The notes: generated by a model not told the origin, from the sequence alone. A stretch of 37,087 bases of DNA from Clostridium sp. (GCA_023664775.1 JAMPEW010000030.1:1-37087), one strand, 5' to 3'. Positions 26,988 through 36,746 are shown, numbered from the stretch's first letter. Translations and numbers: made by a program.

Positions 26988-28222
26988 ATTTTCTAAGAAT
27001 ATGTAAAAATCTTTATTCCAAATATTTTCTTAGTGAAGCGATTTTGCTGTTTCAGCTCGTATGCATGATAGGATTTTCCTTTGCTGTGCTTAATCCGATA
27101 GATGCGTTTATTCAGAAGAAAAATGCACTAAATCATGTGTATAAGCTTGATATAGCTGATACAATTCATTTTAGTAAGAGTAATGCGGTTTACGAACAGG
27201 AAATGCACGATGACTTTTCTTCGTCTGATGAAATATACAAAAAAATATGTGAAACGGAAGGAGTGGATCGTGTACTTCGGTTTCGTCTTGCCAATGGCAT
27301 GTACGAAACAGAAACGATAGACCCTAATACGAATAAAGCAAAATTGGCAAGTTCAAATTTGCTTATCTATTCGGAGGAAACATTACAAAATGTAAATATT
27401 CAACTGTCCTCTGGTAAAATTGAAAAAAATGTGCATGACGATATTCCTATATTAGTAGATAGCAGCTTGGCTGATGTCATGCCAATAGGGACAAAAAAGG
27501 AATTTCAGATTGGAATGACGGACAAGCGGATAAACTGCGTTGTAACAGGTATTATAAAAGAAAAAAGCGTGTTGCCAGTAATTATGAATTATGGGTCAAT
27601 ACCGGATTTAGGGGTATTGGGTGCTTTTCCGGAAGATGTAAAAGGATATAGTTTTATTATAGTATATGGAAATGATGATTTATTATCTGATATAGGCTGG
27701 GAATCAAATTTTCTTATATGTACAAAAAAAGGTGAACGTGGGGAAATAGTAAGCAAGCGGCTTGAGGAGGCTGTTGGAAATTACGGAACCATAAATATAA
27801 ATCGCAGAATGATTTTCTTATCGTTTAGGGAAATGCTGAAAGAAAATTCATGGAGCATTCTTACCTTTGCGATGTTAAGCCTGATAGCAGTTTTTGGCTT
27901 TGGAGGCTATCTGTTTTTGATGATTAAGCAGAAGCAGGTCGAATTTGCTGTTTTTTATATATTAGGCATGACACGAAGGAAAATGACGGTTACAATATTT
28001 CTTTCAAATCTAATTATGCTTGTTGTTGCATTTGTAGTCGCATCATTTACGACGCCGCAGTTTATTGGCGATGTTCTTCTGATCAAACAAAGCACGCCCG
28101 GATTTTTTAGTTATGCATTTTGTGGAGGCGTGTTAATGATTATTTTGTTGTTCAGCGTACTTGCAGCCTTTAGACTGTCGGGACGGCTTGAGGAAATAGC
28201 AATATATAAAGGGGGTGACTAA
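26984..28222 (+). CDS. FtsX/MacB-like ABC permease, second subunit
   Basis: This is the second permease, 412 aa, with the same layout: N-terminal helix (about 17-38), large outside domain (about 40-280) and three C-terminal helices (about 291-315, 333-355 and 370-392). It overlaps the first permease gene by 4 bases. The last helices carry the FtsX-like pattern, with the segment VEFAVFYILGMTRRKM between helices; this coupling segment touches the ATPase. Together the two permeases total 783 residues, close to the single large permease of lactococcin 972 loci, so the pair may be a split version; this is inference. The last bases contain AAAGGGGG, the ribosome site of the ATPase gene. Confidence 0.82.
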   Translation: MNFLRICKNLYSKYFLSEAILLFQLVCMIGFSFAVLNPIDAFIQKKNALNHVYKLDIADTIHFSKSNAVYEQEMHDDFSSSDEIYKKICETEGVDRVLRFRLANGMYETETIDPNTNKAKLASSNLLIYSEETLQNVNIQLSSGKIEKNVHDDIPILVDSSLADVMPIGTKKEFQIGMTDKRINCVVTGIIKEKSVLPVIMNYGSIPDLGVLGAFPEDVKGYSFIIVYGNDDLLSDIGWESNFLICTKKGERGEIVSKRLEEAVGNYGTININRRMIFLSFREMLKENSWSILTFAMLSLIAVFGFGGYLFLMIKQKQVEFAVFYILGMTRRKMTVTIFLSNLIMLVVAFVVASFTTPQFIGDVLLIKQSTPGFFSYAFCGGVLMIILLFSVLAAFRLSGRLEEIAIYKGGD

Positions 28223-28223
28223 T

Positions 28224-28910
28224 GTGCTTCAAATGAAAAAGGTAAATAAAATATATAATCAGGGTAAAAATTATGAGGTACATGCAATAAAGGATATTGA
28301 TTTGGAAATTAATGAGGGAGAAATGATTGCAATTACCGGACCGTCAGGCTCGGGTAAATCAACGCTGCTGCATATACTGGCAGGCATAAGCAGAGCAACG
28401 TCAGGTGAGTATTATTTTGATGGAGAAGATGTTTCAAAAATGTCAGACAGCGCCAGATGTAAAATCAGAAATAAAAAAATAGGAATTATTATGCAGGACT
28501 TTGGGTTGCTGGGCGATGATACCGTAATTAGAAATGTGTGCCTGCCGCAGATGATTAGTGGAGAATATAATAAGGCTGTCGCTGAAAAAGCAAAAAGAAT
28601 GCTTCATATAATGGGGCTTGATGATGTAGTTAAAAAGAAGGTTAATCAGCTTTCAGGAGGACAAAAACAGAGGGCTGCAATTGCCAGAGCACTCACAATG
28701 AATGCAAAGGTAATTATTGCCGATGAACCAACCGGTGCGCTTGATATACAAAACACTGAAATATTGATGAAGCTTTTTAGGGAAATCAATAGTCAGGGAA
28801 TCTCAATTATTATTGTTACCCATAATCCGTTGGTTGCTGATTTTTGCCCCATAAGGTATACATTAACAGATGGAGTAATAAAAAGAGCTGTGGTGGAGAG
28901 CGAAGGTTAA
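28224..28910 (+). CDS. ABC transporter ATPase, LolD/MacB type
   Basis: This is the ATP-binding subunit (228 aa) for the two permeases. It has Walker A GPSGSGKST (about 39-47), a Q-loop (MQDFGLLG), the signature LSGGQKQR, Walker B IIADEPTGALD and the switch His in VTHNP. The set is complete, so it should be active. GTG 28224 follows GGGGG (28211-28215) at a normal distance; a GTG at 28215 lies inside the ribosome site, and an ATG at 28233 is also possible. LolD/MacB-type ATPases work with FtsX-like permeases. No terminator is seen after the gene; a broken copy of a downstream gene begins directly. Confidence 0.95.
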   Translation: MLQMKKVNKIYNQGKNYEVHAIKDIDLEINEGEMIAITGPSGSGKSTLLHILAGISRATSGEYYFDGEDVSKMSDSARCKIRNKKIGIIMQDFGLLGDDTVIRNVCLPQMISGEYNKAVAEKAKRMLHIMGLDDVVKKKVNQLSGGQKQRAAIARALTMNAKVIIADEPTGALDIQNTEILMKLFREINSQGISIIIVTHNPLVADFCPIRYTLTDGVIKRAVVESEG

Positions 28911-28913
28911 ACA

Positions 28914-29093
28914 AAAAGTGGATAGTTACTAAAAGTAAAAAGAGAAGATGATATTGTTTTTGTGTTGTAAAACATATATTACATCAAAAGGGGTATGGAC
29001 ATATAAGTTGGACAAATATGTACAGTTTATATCATCATGTTTTGAATATAGTTTATTAGAGGTGCAAAACGAAAAAATGTTGAGTAAAGAGTA
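28914..29093 (+). pseudogene. Truncated copy of the 3' end of the 29455 gene
   Basis: This stretch is highly similar to 30383-30577, the last 60 or so codons of the five-TM gene downstream. The shared parts include AAAACATATATTACATCAAA and the end CGAAAAAATGTTGAGTAAAGA. A deletion of about 14 bases after GAGAAGATGAT shifts the frame, and only the 3' part of the gene is present. It starts just after the ATPase stop. It shows that a second copy of the gene once stood here and was mostly lost. Confidence 0.85.
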
Positions 29094-29454
29094 GGCATCG
29101 TTAAAGGTTGGGTTGCAGATGGCATGGGTAAACATCTATCTCATAAACTGTATTAAGTGGGCATTAAGTTTAATTGGTAAAATTTTTTAATAAAATTGCA
29201 AACACTACTGAAGGTAATGGAAACCAAACAATTAGTCTGTATAATGGCGGTTTAAGTTGTCCGCAGATTGATGTAAGGTTTACAGGTAATAACCTTAGCT
29301 TTGGGAACAATATGTTACTAAAATCAGTCAGATTGCAAATTAAACATATATTGAACAGAAAGGAAACCATGCTTACATGATTTGTTTTAGTGGAAAGCTT
29401 GCTAGTACTCGATCAAATTTTGAGTATATTCAGACAATGCATGGAGGATAAAGT
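29094..29454 (+). pseudogene. Decayed coding region, unknown
   Basis: No intact gene is visible. Short open stretches follow each other in different frames: IVKGWVADGMGKHL near 29097, then NGNQTISLYNGG and IDVRFTGNN (29174-29380), and lastly a frame ending in FEYIQTMHGG whose TAA lies just before the ATG at 29455. The last stop is placed like that of a gene coupled to the next one. I read the region as a small gene broken by frameshifts. I cannot name its family. Confidence 0.4.
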
Positions 29455-30588
29455 ATGAATGATATTTTTAATTTAATCATTAAATTGTTACAAATAGGTT
29501 TGAGTATTCCGATAATTTTTGGGATGATTTTTGTATTTGTTATATATAGGATATTGTTAATTGAAAGGAAAAATGTTTTTTGCATTGCAACAATATGGCA
29601 AAAAATATTGGTGACGATAAGAGATTTTTTATTGTTGTGGATGGCATTTATGTCTGTGGCATTGATTAGTGTTTTTTTCCCTTATAAATTAACATATAAT
29701 TGGATGATAGAAATAATTATCTCTATTATAACATGTTTATATTTTTTAATTCTGATATTACATTTATATGTTGGTGTAATTGCATTGGATTTTAGGATAA
29801 GCAGGAAGGTATTTAATATCCTTTTTATTACTTATTATGTGTTATCATTTGTAGAAATTTTCTTGCTTCCAATGAAATCCAGTGATTTTAAAACAAAAAT
29901 TTTGACGGGATTTGTTGTGGCTTGCATTTCATCCGGTACACTTATATATAGTAATAATGCACGATACAACAAAGGCACATGGGTGCGGAAAAAATCTTTT
30001 TATTATGTAAATGAAAAAAAGTTTTATATTCATAGAATAATGGGTAACGATGTAATATGTAGCTATAATAGACTTATTGATGAGAAAAAGGGATATAAGG
30101 TTGAAAAATTGGAAAATGTTAAAATGCATACAATACTTCAGGATGATGTAGAAATACCATACGATTATTTAACATATTTATTAAATAAGCGTAAATATGA
30201 AATAATTGATAAAGATGAATTTGTTGATTGCGGTATTGAAAAAATATTAGAAAGATTCAATGTAAAACAAATAAAAAATATTAAAATCGATTTATTTAAA
30301 CATAACTGGGCATTTTCAGTATTGCTTAAAGGAAAATACGAAAAAATAACAGAAAAAATGACTGTTAATAACGATAATAATAAGAAGTGGATGCTATTAA
30401 AGGTAAAAGGAGAAGATGATGTTGATTTATTGTTGTTGATTTTGTGTTGTAAAACATATATTACATCAAAAAGAGTATGGACATATAAGTTGGACAAATA
30501 TGTGCAGTTTATATCATCATATTTTGAATATAGTTTATTAGAAGAACAAAACGAAAAAATGTTGAGTAAAGAAGATGACTTCATTTAA
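29455..30588 (+). CDS. Five-TM membrane protein of the island, unknown
   Basis: This 377-aa protein has about five hydrophobic helices in its N-terminal half (about 12-36, 50-75, 82-110, 118-139 and 148-166) and a soluble C-terminal half of about 210 residues, rich in Lys, Ile, Asn and Asp. I do not recognise the family. The base composition is markedly AT-rich compared with the flanking ribosomal genes, which points to recent acquisition. GGAGGATAAAGT precedes the ATG. Its 3' end is duplicated at 28914-29093. Its place after a secreted protein and an ABC system, and the duplication, would fit an immunity protein that diversifies by copying, but this is only inference. Confidence 0.75.
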   Translation: MNDIFNLIIKLLQIGLSIPIIFGMIFVFVIYRILLIERKNVFCIATIWQKILVTIRDFLLLWMAFMSVALISVFFPYKLTYNWMIEIIISIITCLYFLILILHLYVGVIALDFRISRKVFNILFITYYVLSFVEIFLLPMKSSDFKTKILTGFVVACISSGTLIYSNNARYNKGTWVRKKSFYYVNEKKFYIHRIMGNDVICSYNRLIDEKKGYKVEKLENVKMHTILQDDVEIPYDYLTYLLNKRKYEIIDKDEFVDCGIEKILERFNVKQIKNIKIDLFKHNWAFSVLLKGKYEKITEKMTVNNDNNKKWMLLKVKGEDDVDLLLLILCCKTYITSKRVWTYKLDKYVQFISSYFEYSLLEEQNEKMLSKEDDFI

Positions 30589-30614
30589 TGGCTTCATTTA
30601 ATGGAAAAAACTAG

Positions 30615-30643
30615 TTGACAGACGAAAAACATAATAATATAAT
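30615..30643 (+). promoter_or_regulatory. Perfect-consensus promoter of the str operon
   Basis: TTGACA at 30615-30620, a spacer of exactly 17 bases, and TATAAT at 30638-30643. Transcription would start near 30650, about 100 bases before rpsL. Confidence 0.92.
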
Positions 30644-30645
30644 AC

Positions 30646-30680
30646 AACAGTGTGCGTTAAATTGTTTAATGCACACTGTT
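30646..30680 (+). repeat. 15-base inverted repeat at the str transcription start
   Basis: AACAGTGTGCGTTAA (30646-30660) pairs with TTAATGCACACTGTT (30666-30680) with one wobble. It lies on the likely start point of transcription, so the mRNA would begin with a stable hairpin. There is no T-run on the plus strand. It may stabilise the mRNA or act as a DNA operator. The element also lies at the right edge of the island. Confidence 0.6.
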
Positions 30681-30751
30681 ATTGTGTATAATTACATTTG
30701 ACGTTTGTTGTACACAAGGGATAATTATTTTATGGAATTGGAGGTGAAAAC

Positions 30752-31171
30752 ATGCCAACTTTTAATCAGTTAGTTAGAAAGGGTAGACATTCTATCGAGA
30801 AGAAGTCAACTGCACCTGCTCTCTTAAGAAGCTACAACTCTCTTAAGAAAAAGCCTACTGACACTGCTTCACCACAGAAGAGAGGTGTTTGTACCGCAGT
30901 TAAGACAGCTACTCCTAAGAAGCCTAACTCAGCTCTTAGAAAGATTGCCAGAGTTCGTTTGTCAAACGGAATCGAGGTAACAAGCTACATCCCTGGTGAA
31001 GGTCACAACCTTCAGGAGCACAGCGTTGTTCTTATCCGTGGCGGCAGAGTAAAGGACTTACCTGGTACAAGATACCACATTATAAGAGGTACGCTTGATA
31101 CAGCAGGTGTTGCTAAGAGACGTCAGGCACGTTCTAAGTATGGTGCAAAGAGACCTAAGGATGCAAAATAA
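30752..31171 (+). CDS. rpsL: 30S ribosomal protein S12
   Basis: S12 is part of the decoding centre. The 139-aa protein starts with [11 protein letters not shown] and contains the conserved [20 protein letters not shown] and [14 protein letters not shown] loops. The lysines where streptomycin resistance changes usually occur (in PKKPNS and VKDLPG) are normal. A basic C-terminal end ([13 protein letters not shown]) follows. TGGAGGTG precedes the ATG. It is the first gene of the str operon, with a perfect-consensus promoter upstream. The usual small L7Ae-like gene between rpoC and rpsL is absent; the accessory island is in its place. Confidence 0.98.
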   Translation: MPTFNQLVRKGRHSIEKKSTAPALLRSYNSLKKKPTDTASPQKRGVCTAVKTATPKKPNSALRKIARVRLSNGIEVTSYIPGEGHNLQEHSVVLIRGGRVKDLPGTRYHIIRGTLDTAGVAKRRQARSKYGAKRPKDAK

Positions 31172-31290
31172 GGTCGGACCATATATTAGTTTGTCTAAAA
31201 CTAAATAGTGCGAAAGTAGGTTATGTTTTCTAGTTATAGATAAAATGTAAGCAATTTTTGCACGAACACATTTGGTTTCCATTTTATGCC

Positions 31291-31319
31291 TGAACAAAGC
31301 AGGAGCGCTGTTTTGTTCA
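31291..31319 (+). repeat. Inverted repeat between rpsL and rpsG
   Basis: TGAACAAAGCAG (31291-31302) pairs with CTGTTTTGTTCA (31308-31319) with one wobble around a 5-base loop. It lies about 35 bases before the rpsG ribosome site. The rpsL-rpsG space is the site of S7 autoregulation in other bacteria, so this may be a binding hairpin; no direct evidence. Confidence 0.5.
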
Positions 31320-31369
31320 AAAATGTGAGTACCGTTGAATTAATTAAAATAATTAAGGAGGGAAGAACC

Positions 31370-31840
31370 GTGCCACGTAAAGGACATATTGCAAAGAGAG
31401 ACGTATTAGCGGATCCTATTTACAACAATAAGGTGGTTACAAAGCTTATCAATAACATTATGTTAGACGGTAAGAAGGGAGTAGCCCAAAAAATAGTATA
31501 CGGCGCATTTGACCGTATAGCAGAGGAGACCGGTAAGGATGCCTTAGAGGTATTTGAGGCGGCTATGAACAATATCATGCCGACCCTTGAGGTTAAGGCG
31601 AGACGTATCGGTGGTGCTACCTATCAGGTACCAATTGATGTAAGACCTGACAGGAGACAGGCACTTGCTCTTCGTTGGCTTACTACATTTTCTCGTGCGA
31701 GAAGTGAAAAGACAATGGAAGAAAGACTTGCCAAAGAGCTTATCGATGCATCAAACAACACGGGTGCAGCTGTTAAGCGTAAGGAAGATATGCACAAGAT
31801 GGCAGAGGCAAACAAGGCATTTGCCCACTACAGATTCTAG
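31370..31840 (+). CDS. rpsG: 30S ribosomal protein S7
   Basis: S7 nucleates assembly of the 30S head. The protein (156 aa from this start) begins [18 protein letters not shown] and contains [15 protein letters not shown], the [24 protein letters not shown] loop and a normal C-terminus. The frame is open to 31286, but GTG 31370 has AAGGAGGG (31355-31362) in front and gives the family's usual length. It is the second gene of the str operon, and fusA follows after 97 bases. Confidence 0.98.
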   Translation: MPRKGHIAKRDVLADPIYNNKVVTKLINNIMLDGKKGVAQKIVYGAFDRIAEETGKDALEVFEAAMNNIMPTLEVKARRIGGATYQVPIDVRPDRRQALALRWLTTFSRARSEKTMEERLAKELIDASNNTGAAVKRKEDMHKMAEANKAFAHYRF

Positions 31841-31937
31841 TAGTGCACTGCCTATATGATGTGTATAAATACGCATTATCGTTGTGCAAAAAACAGCGCA
31901 AATAGCGCACTGTCTATGATATAAGGAGGAAAAAACC

Positions 31938-34052
31938 TTGGCTGGAAGAGAATATCCACTAGAGAGAACAAGGAACATCGGTATCATGGCTCATATTGAT
32001 GCAGGAAAGACTACTCTTACTGAGAGAATTCTTTACTATACCGGTGTAAACTATAAAATAGGTGATACCCATGAAGGTACTGCTACCATGGACTGGATGG
32101 CTCAGGAGCAGGAAAGAGGTATCACAATTACTTCAGCAGCAACTACCTGCCATTGGACATTAGAGGATCATCATAAGAAAAAGGATGGCGCCTTGGAACA
32201 CCGCGTCAACATCATTGATACTCCGGGACACGTTGACTTCACTGTAGAGGTTGAGCGTTCACTCCGTGTACTTGATGGAGCTGTTGGTGTATTTGATGCG
32301 ATGGCTGGTGTTGAGCCACAGTCAGAGAATGTGTGGCGTCAGGCTGACACGTACAATGTACCACGTATGGCATTCATAAATAAGATGGACAAGATGGGTG
32401 CTGACTTTTTCTATTCAGTTCAGACCATCATTGATCGTTTGGGCAAAAATGCCATACCTGTACAGATTCCTATCGGAAAAGAGGAAAGCTTTATTGGTCT
32501 TATTGACCTTTTCGAGATGGAAGCATACTATTATAAGGATGATAAAGGTACTGACATTGAAATCACGGCAATTCCTGATGATTTAAAGGATGAGGCAGAG
32601 CTTTGGCATGCGAACCTTGTTGAAAAGTGCTGCGAGTTAGATGATGATTTAATGATGATGTATCTTGAGGATGAGGAACCATCCGTTGATCAGTTAAAGG
32701 CTGCACTTCGTAAGGGCACAATTGCCTGTGAGGCAGTTCCTGTATTCTGTGGTTCCGCATATAAGAATAAGGGTGTACAGAAGATGCTTGACGGCGTTAT
32801 CGAGTATATGCCGGCACCAACTGATATACCTGACATTAAGGGCGTTGATGCAGAAGGTAATGAGGTGGTTCGTAAATCATCGGATGACGAGCCGTTTTCG
32901 GCACTTGCATTTAAGATTATGACTGACCCGTTTGTTGGTAAGTTAGCATTCTTCAGAGTGTACTCCGGTACCCTGAATTCCGGTTCCTATGTATTAAATG
33001 CAACGAAGGACAAGAAGGAAAGAGTTGGACGTATCGTTCAGATGCATGCCAATTCCCGTACTGAGATTGATAAGGTTTACTCAGGAGATATTGCGGCAGC
33101 AGTAGGATTTAAGGTTACTTCAACCGGAGATACTATATGTGATGAGCAGCATCCGGTTATCTTAGAGTCTATGGAGTTCCCTGAGCCTGTTATTGAGCTT
33201 GCTATAGAGCCAAAGACGAAAAATGATCAGGGCAAGATGGGTGAGGCATTAGCAAAGCTTGCTGAAGAAGATCCTACATTTAGGGCTCATACAGATAAGG
33301 AAACCGGTCAGACAATCATAGCTGGTATGGGTGAGCTTCATTTGGAGATTATCGTAGACAGACTTCTTCGTGAGTTTAAGGTTGAGGCAAATGTCGGTGC
33401 ACCACAGGTTGCATACAAGGAGACATTTACTAAGCCTGTTGACGTAGACAGCAAGTATGCGAAGCAGTCAGGTGGTCGTGGTCAGTATGGTCACTGTAAG
33501 GTTAAATTTGAGCCTATGGACCCTAACGGTGAGCAGCAGTTTATTTTCGAATCAACGGTTGTAGGTGGTGCTATTCCGAAGGAATACATCCCGGCTGTTG
33601 GCGAGGGTATTGAGGAGGCTGCCCAGGCTGGTATTCTTGGAGGATTCCCGGTACTTGGCGTCAAGGCTACTGTATACGATGGTTCATACCATGAGGTCGA
33701 TTCATCAGAGATGGCATTCCACATAGCAGGTTCCATGGCATTTAAGGATGCAATGAACAAGGGTGGGGCCGTTCTTCTTGAGCCTATCATGAAGGTTGAG
33801 GTTACTATGCCTGAGGAATACTTAGGCGACGTAATCGGAAGCTTAAATGCTAAGCGTGGACAGATTGAAGGTATGGATGATATTGGCGGCGGTAAGATTG
33901 TAAGAGCTTACGTTCCGCTTGCCGAGATGTTCGGTTATTCAACACAGCTTCGTTCTGCAACGCAGGGACGTGGTAACTATTCCATGTTCTTTGAGAGATA
34001 CGAGCAGTGTCCGAAGAACATTCAGGATAAGGTCCTTTCCAATAAGGGCTAA
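31938..34052 (+). CDS. fusA: Elongation factor G
   Basis: EF-G is the GTPase that drives translocation (704 aa). It has the G1 motif [10 protein letters not shown], the switch segment [11 protein letters not shown]3 DTPGHVDF, G4 NKMDKMGAD and the following domains II-V; the segment [12 protein letters not shown] marks domain IV. The start is TTG 31938 behind AAGGAGG at 8 bases. It is preceded by an imperfect direct repeat around GCACTGCCTATATGAT and GCACTGTCTATGATAT in the rpsG-fusA gap. It is the third gene of the operon; tuf follows after 200 bases that contain a separate promoter. Confidence 0.98.
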   Translation: MAGREYPLERTRNIGIMAHIDAGKTTLTERILYYTGVNYKIGDTHEGTATMDWMAQEQERGITITSAATTCHWTLEDHHKKKDGALEHRVNIIDTPGHVDFTVEVERSLRVLDGAVGVFDAMAGVEPQSENVWRQADTYNVPRMAFINKMDKMGADFFYSVQTIIDRLGKNAIPVQIPIGKEESFIGLIDLFEMEAYYYKDDKGTDIEITAIPDDLKDEAELWHANLVEKCCELDDDLMMMYLEDEEPSVDQLKAALRKGTIACEAVPVFCGSAYKNKGVQKMLDGVIEYMPAPTDIPDIKGVDAEGNEVVRKSSDDEPFSALAFKIMTDPFVGKLAFFRVYSGTLNSGSYVLNATKDKKERVGRIVQMHANSRTEIDKVYSGDIAAAVGFKVTSTGDTICDEQHPVILESMEFPEPVIELAIEPKTKNDQGKMGEALAKLAEEDPTFRAHTDKETGQTIIAGMGELHLEIIVDRLLREFKVEANVGAPQVAYKETFTKPVDVDSKYAKQSGGRGQYGHCKVKFEPMDPNGEQQFIFESTVVGGAIPKEYIPAVGEGIEEAAQAGILGGFPVLGVKATVYDGSYHEVDSSEMAFHIAGSMAFKDAMNKGGAVLLEPIMKVEVTMPEEYLGDVIGSLNAKRGQIEGMDDIGGGKIVRAYVPLAEMFGYSTQLRSATQGRGNYSMFFERYEQCPKNIQDKVLSNKG

Positions 34053-34170
34053 GATAGCAAAGGCTATTGAAAAACAAAAGTGAAACCGAAGGTACGAGCA
34101 GATATTATTTGGATTATCTGCAAGTGCTTCGGCATGAAGTAAAATAATAGTAATTTTAGTTTAAAAAGGC

Positions 34171-34203
34171 TTGAAAATATTACCATATTTTAATATAATA
34201 TGG
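34171..34203 (+). promoter_or_regulatory. Separate tuf promoter with overlapping dyad
   Basis: TTGAAA (34171-34176), a 17-base spacer and TATAAT (34194-34199) form a strong promoter inside the fusA-tuf gap. CCATATT (34183-34189) and AATATGG (34197-34203) form a dyad across the -10 box. Transcription would start near 34206. Confidence 0.75.
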
Positions 34204-34252
34204 ACTAGCTGAAATTTAACCCGAAAAGGGGTAATTTAAGGAGGAAATAATA

Positions 34253-35440
34253 ATGGCAAAAGCTAAGTTTGAAAGAACTAAACCACATTGTAACATTGGT
34301 ACAATCGGACACGTTGATCATGGTAAAACTACTTTAACAGCAGCTATCACTAAGACTCTTAACGCAAGACTTGGTACTGGTGAGGCTGTTGCATTTGAGA
34401 ATATTGATAAGGCTCCAGAGGAGAGAGAAAGAGGAATCACTATCTCAACTGCTCACGTTGAGTACGAGACTGAGAACAGACACTACGCACACGTTGACTG
34501 TCCGGGACATGCTGACTATGTAAAGAACATGATTACCGGAGCTGCACAGATGGATGGCGCTATCCTTGTTGTTGCTGCTACTGATGGTGTTATGGCTCAG
34601 ACAAAGGAGCATATCCTTCTTTCACGTCAGGTTGGTGTTCCTTACATCGTTGTATTCATGAACAAGTGTGACATGGTTGATGATGAGGAGCTTCTTGAGC
34701 TTGTAGAGATGGAGATTACTGAGGTCCTTGAGGAGTACGAGTTTACAGGCTGCCCAATCATTAAGGGTTCAGCTCTTAAGGCTCTTGAGGATCCTTCAGG
34801 CGAGTGGGGCGACAAGATTCTTGAGCTTATGAAGACAGTTGATGAGTATGTTCCAGACCCACAGAGAGATACAGATAAGCCATTCCTTATGCCTGTTGAG
34901 GACGTATTTACTATCACAGGCCGTGGTACTGTTGCAACTGGTAGAGTTGAGTCAGGTGTAATCCACATCAACGAGGAAGTTGAGATTGTTGGTATCAAGC
35001 CTGAGGTACAGAAGACTACTGTAACAGGTATTGAGATGTTCAGAAAGCTTCTTGATGAAGGACAGGCTGGTGATAACATCGGTGCACTTCTTCGTGGTAT
35101 CAAGAGAGAGGAAATTGAAAGAGGACAGGTTCTTTGTAAGCCGGGTTCAGTAACCTGCCACACTAAGTTTACTGCTCAGGTTTACGTTCTTACTAAGGAC
35201 GAGGGTGGACGTCATACTCCATTCTTCAACAATTACCGTCCACAGTTCTACTTCAGAACTACAGACGTAACTGGTGTTTGTAACCTTCCAGCAGGTACTG
35301 AGATGTGCATGCCTGGTGATAACGTAGAGATGACAATCGAGCTTATTCACCCAATCGCTATGGCACAGGGTCTTACATTCGCTATCCGTGAGGGTGGTAG
35401 GACTGTTGGTTCAGGTAGGGTTGCTTCTATTATTGAGTAA
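34253..35440 (+). CDS. tuf: Elongation factor Tu
   Basis: EF-Tu delivers aminoacyl-tRNA to the ribosome (395 aa). It has G1 [10 protein letters not shown], the switch segment RGITIS, G3 [13 protein letters not shown]4 NKCDMVDD, domain II with [13 protein letters not shown] and a C-terminal domain ending in [12 protein letters not shown]. Its codon use is more biased than that of its neighbours, as expected for a very highly expressed protein. AAGGAGG precedes the ATG. It can be transcribed from the str promoter and from its own promoter, and a terminator follows. Confidence 0.99.
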   Translation: MAKAKFERTKPHCNIGTIGHVDHGKTTLTAAITKTLNARLGTGEAVAFENIDKAPEERERGITISTAHVEYETENRHYAHVDCPGHADYVKNMITGAAQMDGAILVVAATDGVMAQTKEHILLSRQVGVPYIVVFMNKCDMVDDEELLELVEMEITEVLEEYEFTGCPIIKGSALKALEDPSGEWGDKILELMKTVDEYVPDPQRDTDKPFLMPVEDVFTITGRGTVATGRVESGVIHINEEVEIVGIKPEVQKTTVTGIEMFRKLLDEGQAGDNIGALLRGIKREEIERGQVLCKPGSVTCHTKFTAQVYVLTKDEGGRHTPFFNNYRPQFYFRTTDVTGVCNLPAGTEMCMPGDNVEMTIELIHPIAMAQGLTFAIREGGRTVGSGRVASIIE

Positions 35441-35462
35441 TTAATAAAAAAGCTAGAATTAT

Positions 35463-35495
35463 AAGGACTTCGGGCGGTTTGCTCGGAGTCCTTTT
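35463..35495 (+). terminator. Terminator of tuf
   Basis: AAGGACT (35463-35469) pairs with AGTCCTT (35487-35493), with an inner CGGGC/GCTCG stem and a GGTTT loop. TTTT follows. Confidence 0.85.
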
Positions 35496-35614
35496 CTGAC
35501 TTGTTTTTGAGAAAGTGGAAGCGTGATAACAGAATGATAACAAAAATTCACAAATTCAATGAAGATTTGCATGTGGAGAAATTGGTTATTTACGTCGTTC
35601 ACTGGTGCTGTTAA

Positions 35615-36443
35615 TTATTTCTCTAGTTTAAGCAATTCCTTATTCTTTTTTATATATTCTTTCCAAATTGCTTCTTTGTCTTTTGACGAGTATTTTCATA
35701 TTTTTCAGTGTATTCGTCATGGGGTGCTTTCAGTTGATCCATGAGGGGTGTGTCGGCGGGCAGTTTATCTCTATAGATAAGGGCATACAACTTGTTGTAA
35801 GACTTTGTAAATTCTGTATGAATTGGATGGCTGAATAATTTCTCCTTATAGGATTTTCGGCTGGCATATTCGTTACATGCAGTGGAAGTATCTCTATATA
35901 TTCTTGTACAGTATTCTTATTTGGAAGTGTACTTCACACGAAAGTATCCGTTGCATAGTTTACATTTCTTGATAATAAATTCTTCCTCAAGCATTTGACG
36001 GATGACGATATACAAAAACTGTTTGAAAGAGGTAATAGGATATTTTGCCATTGAGTTGTCTGTAACAAAAGAAGATGTGTTATTCAGGTATTCGAGCCAA
36101 TTCTGTATGCTAGAATTGATATCTGACAAGGAAGAATCGGAGAAATTTTTGAACAGAAAAGCAGCCTTTAATTCCATAGAAGATAAGGCATCTGATTGAA
36201 AATCCTGTTTATGGGCATACAGACGGTAGAACTGATATATTTCAGTTATCACACAGCTTGGGAGTTGTATGCTTTTTTTGTTGGCTTTATGATAATAGCA
36301 TCTAAATAGTCCCTTGTCTGTGTATACAAGCTGTTAAGGTTTCCAATTTCTTCTGATAAAATGATTGTGAGAGAAGAAATTATATTTTGTCTATGAAAAT
36401 ATGTGGCAGAGAAATCAGCTTCTATTTCATGAATAAAGCACAT
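35615..36443 (-). pseudogene. Broken zinc-finger protein gene, DUF6076-like
   Basis: Read on the minus strand, a protein of about 275 residues appears in pieces: 36443-36249, then 36252-35650 with a TAA in frame at 35917-35919, then an end near 35615. One extra T in the T7 run at 36273-36279 joins the first two pieces. One extra T at 35693-35696 extends the end to KNKELLKLEK. The finger KKCKLCNGYF followed by EYCTRIYRD is the pattern of Clostridia hypothetical proteins grouped as DUF6076; that name is from memory. No ribosome site is clear and the N-terminus may be missing. The function of the group is unknown. Confidence 0.6.
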
Positions 36444-36595
36444 TCTCTACGGTTAATGATAGCGGAGCTGCATATGGTGCAATTGCATATAAGCAGGAAC
36501 TTTATGATGGAATTAAATTAATTTCGGAAGTAAATCGGATTAATTGTGGTGGTTTATTGAATAAGTATAAATTTGATGGTGGAAAAATAACATAG
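36440..36595 (+). pseudogene. C-terminal coding remnant, unknown
   Basis: A frame without start runs about 50 codons to TAG. It reads NDSGAAYGAIAYKQELYDGI, then KLISEVNRINCGGLLNKY, a normal protein composition. It lies against the 5' end of the broken minus-strand gene. I cannot name it. Confidence 0.3.
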
Positions 36596-36746
36596 CTTTT
36601 CTAATTGTTTATATTTTGTTGTTTAGTAATGCTGTCTTTAATTTTCATCAAAAATAAGTAAGGGACGTTTGCTGTAATAAATCAAGGAATGTTTTATTTT
36701 ATTGGTTAAAGGATAAAAAAATAGATTTGTGTAAGGCAGAAAGAAC

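Noticed and set aside
29174-29380. Plus-strand frame of 68 codons as a real gene
   Set aside because: It has no ribosome site, and protein-like sequence continues in another frame. I treat it as part of a decayed gene.
31286-31369. N-terminal extension of S7
   Set aside because: It overlaps an inverted repeat, and S7 normally begins at the PRKG segment that follows GTG 31370.
35917-36252. Minus-strand frame of 111 codons as a complete gene
   Set aside because: It lacks the family's N- and C-terminal parts, which lie in neighbouring frames. It is the middle of a broken gene.
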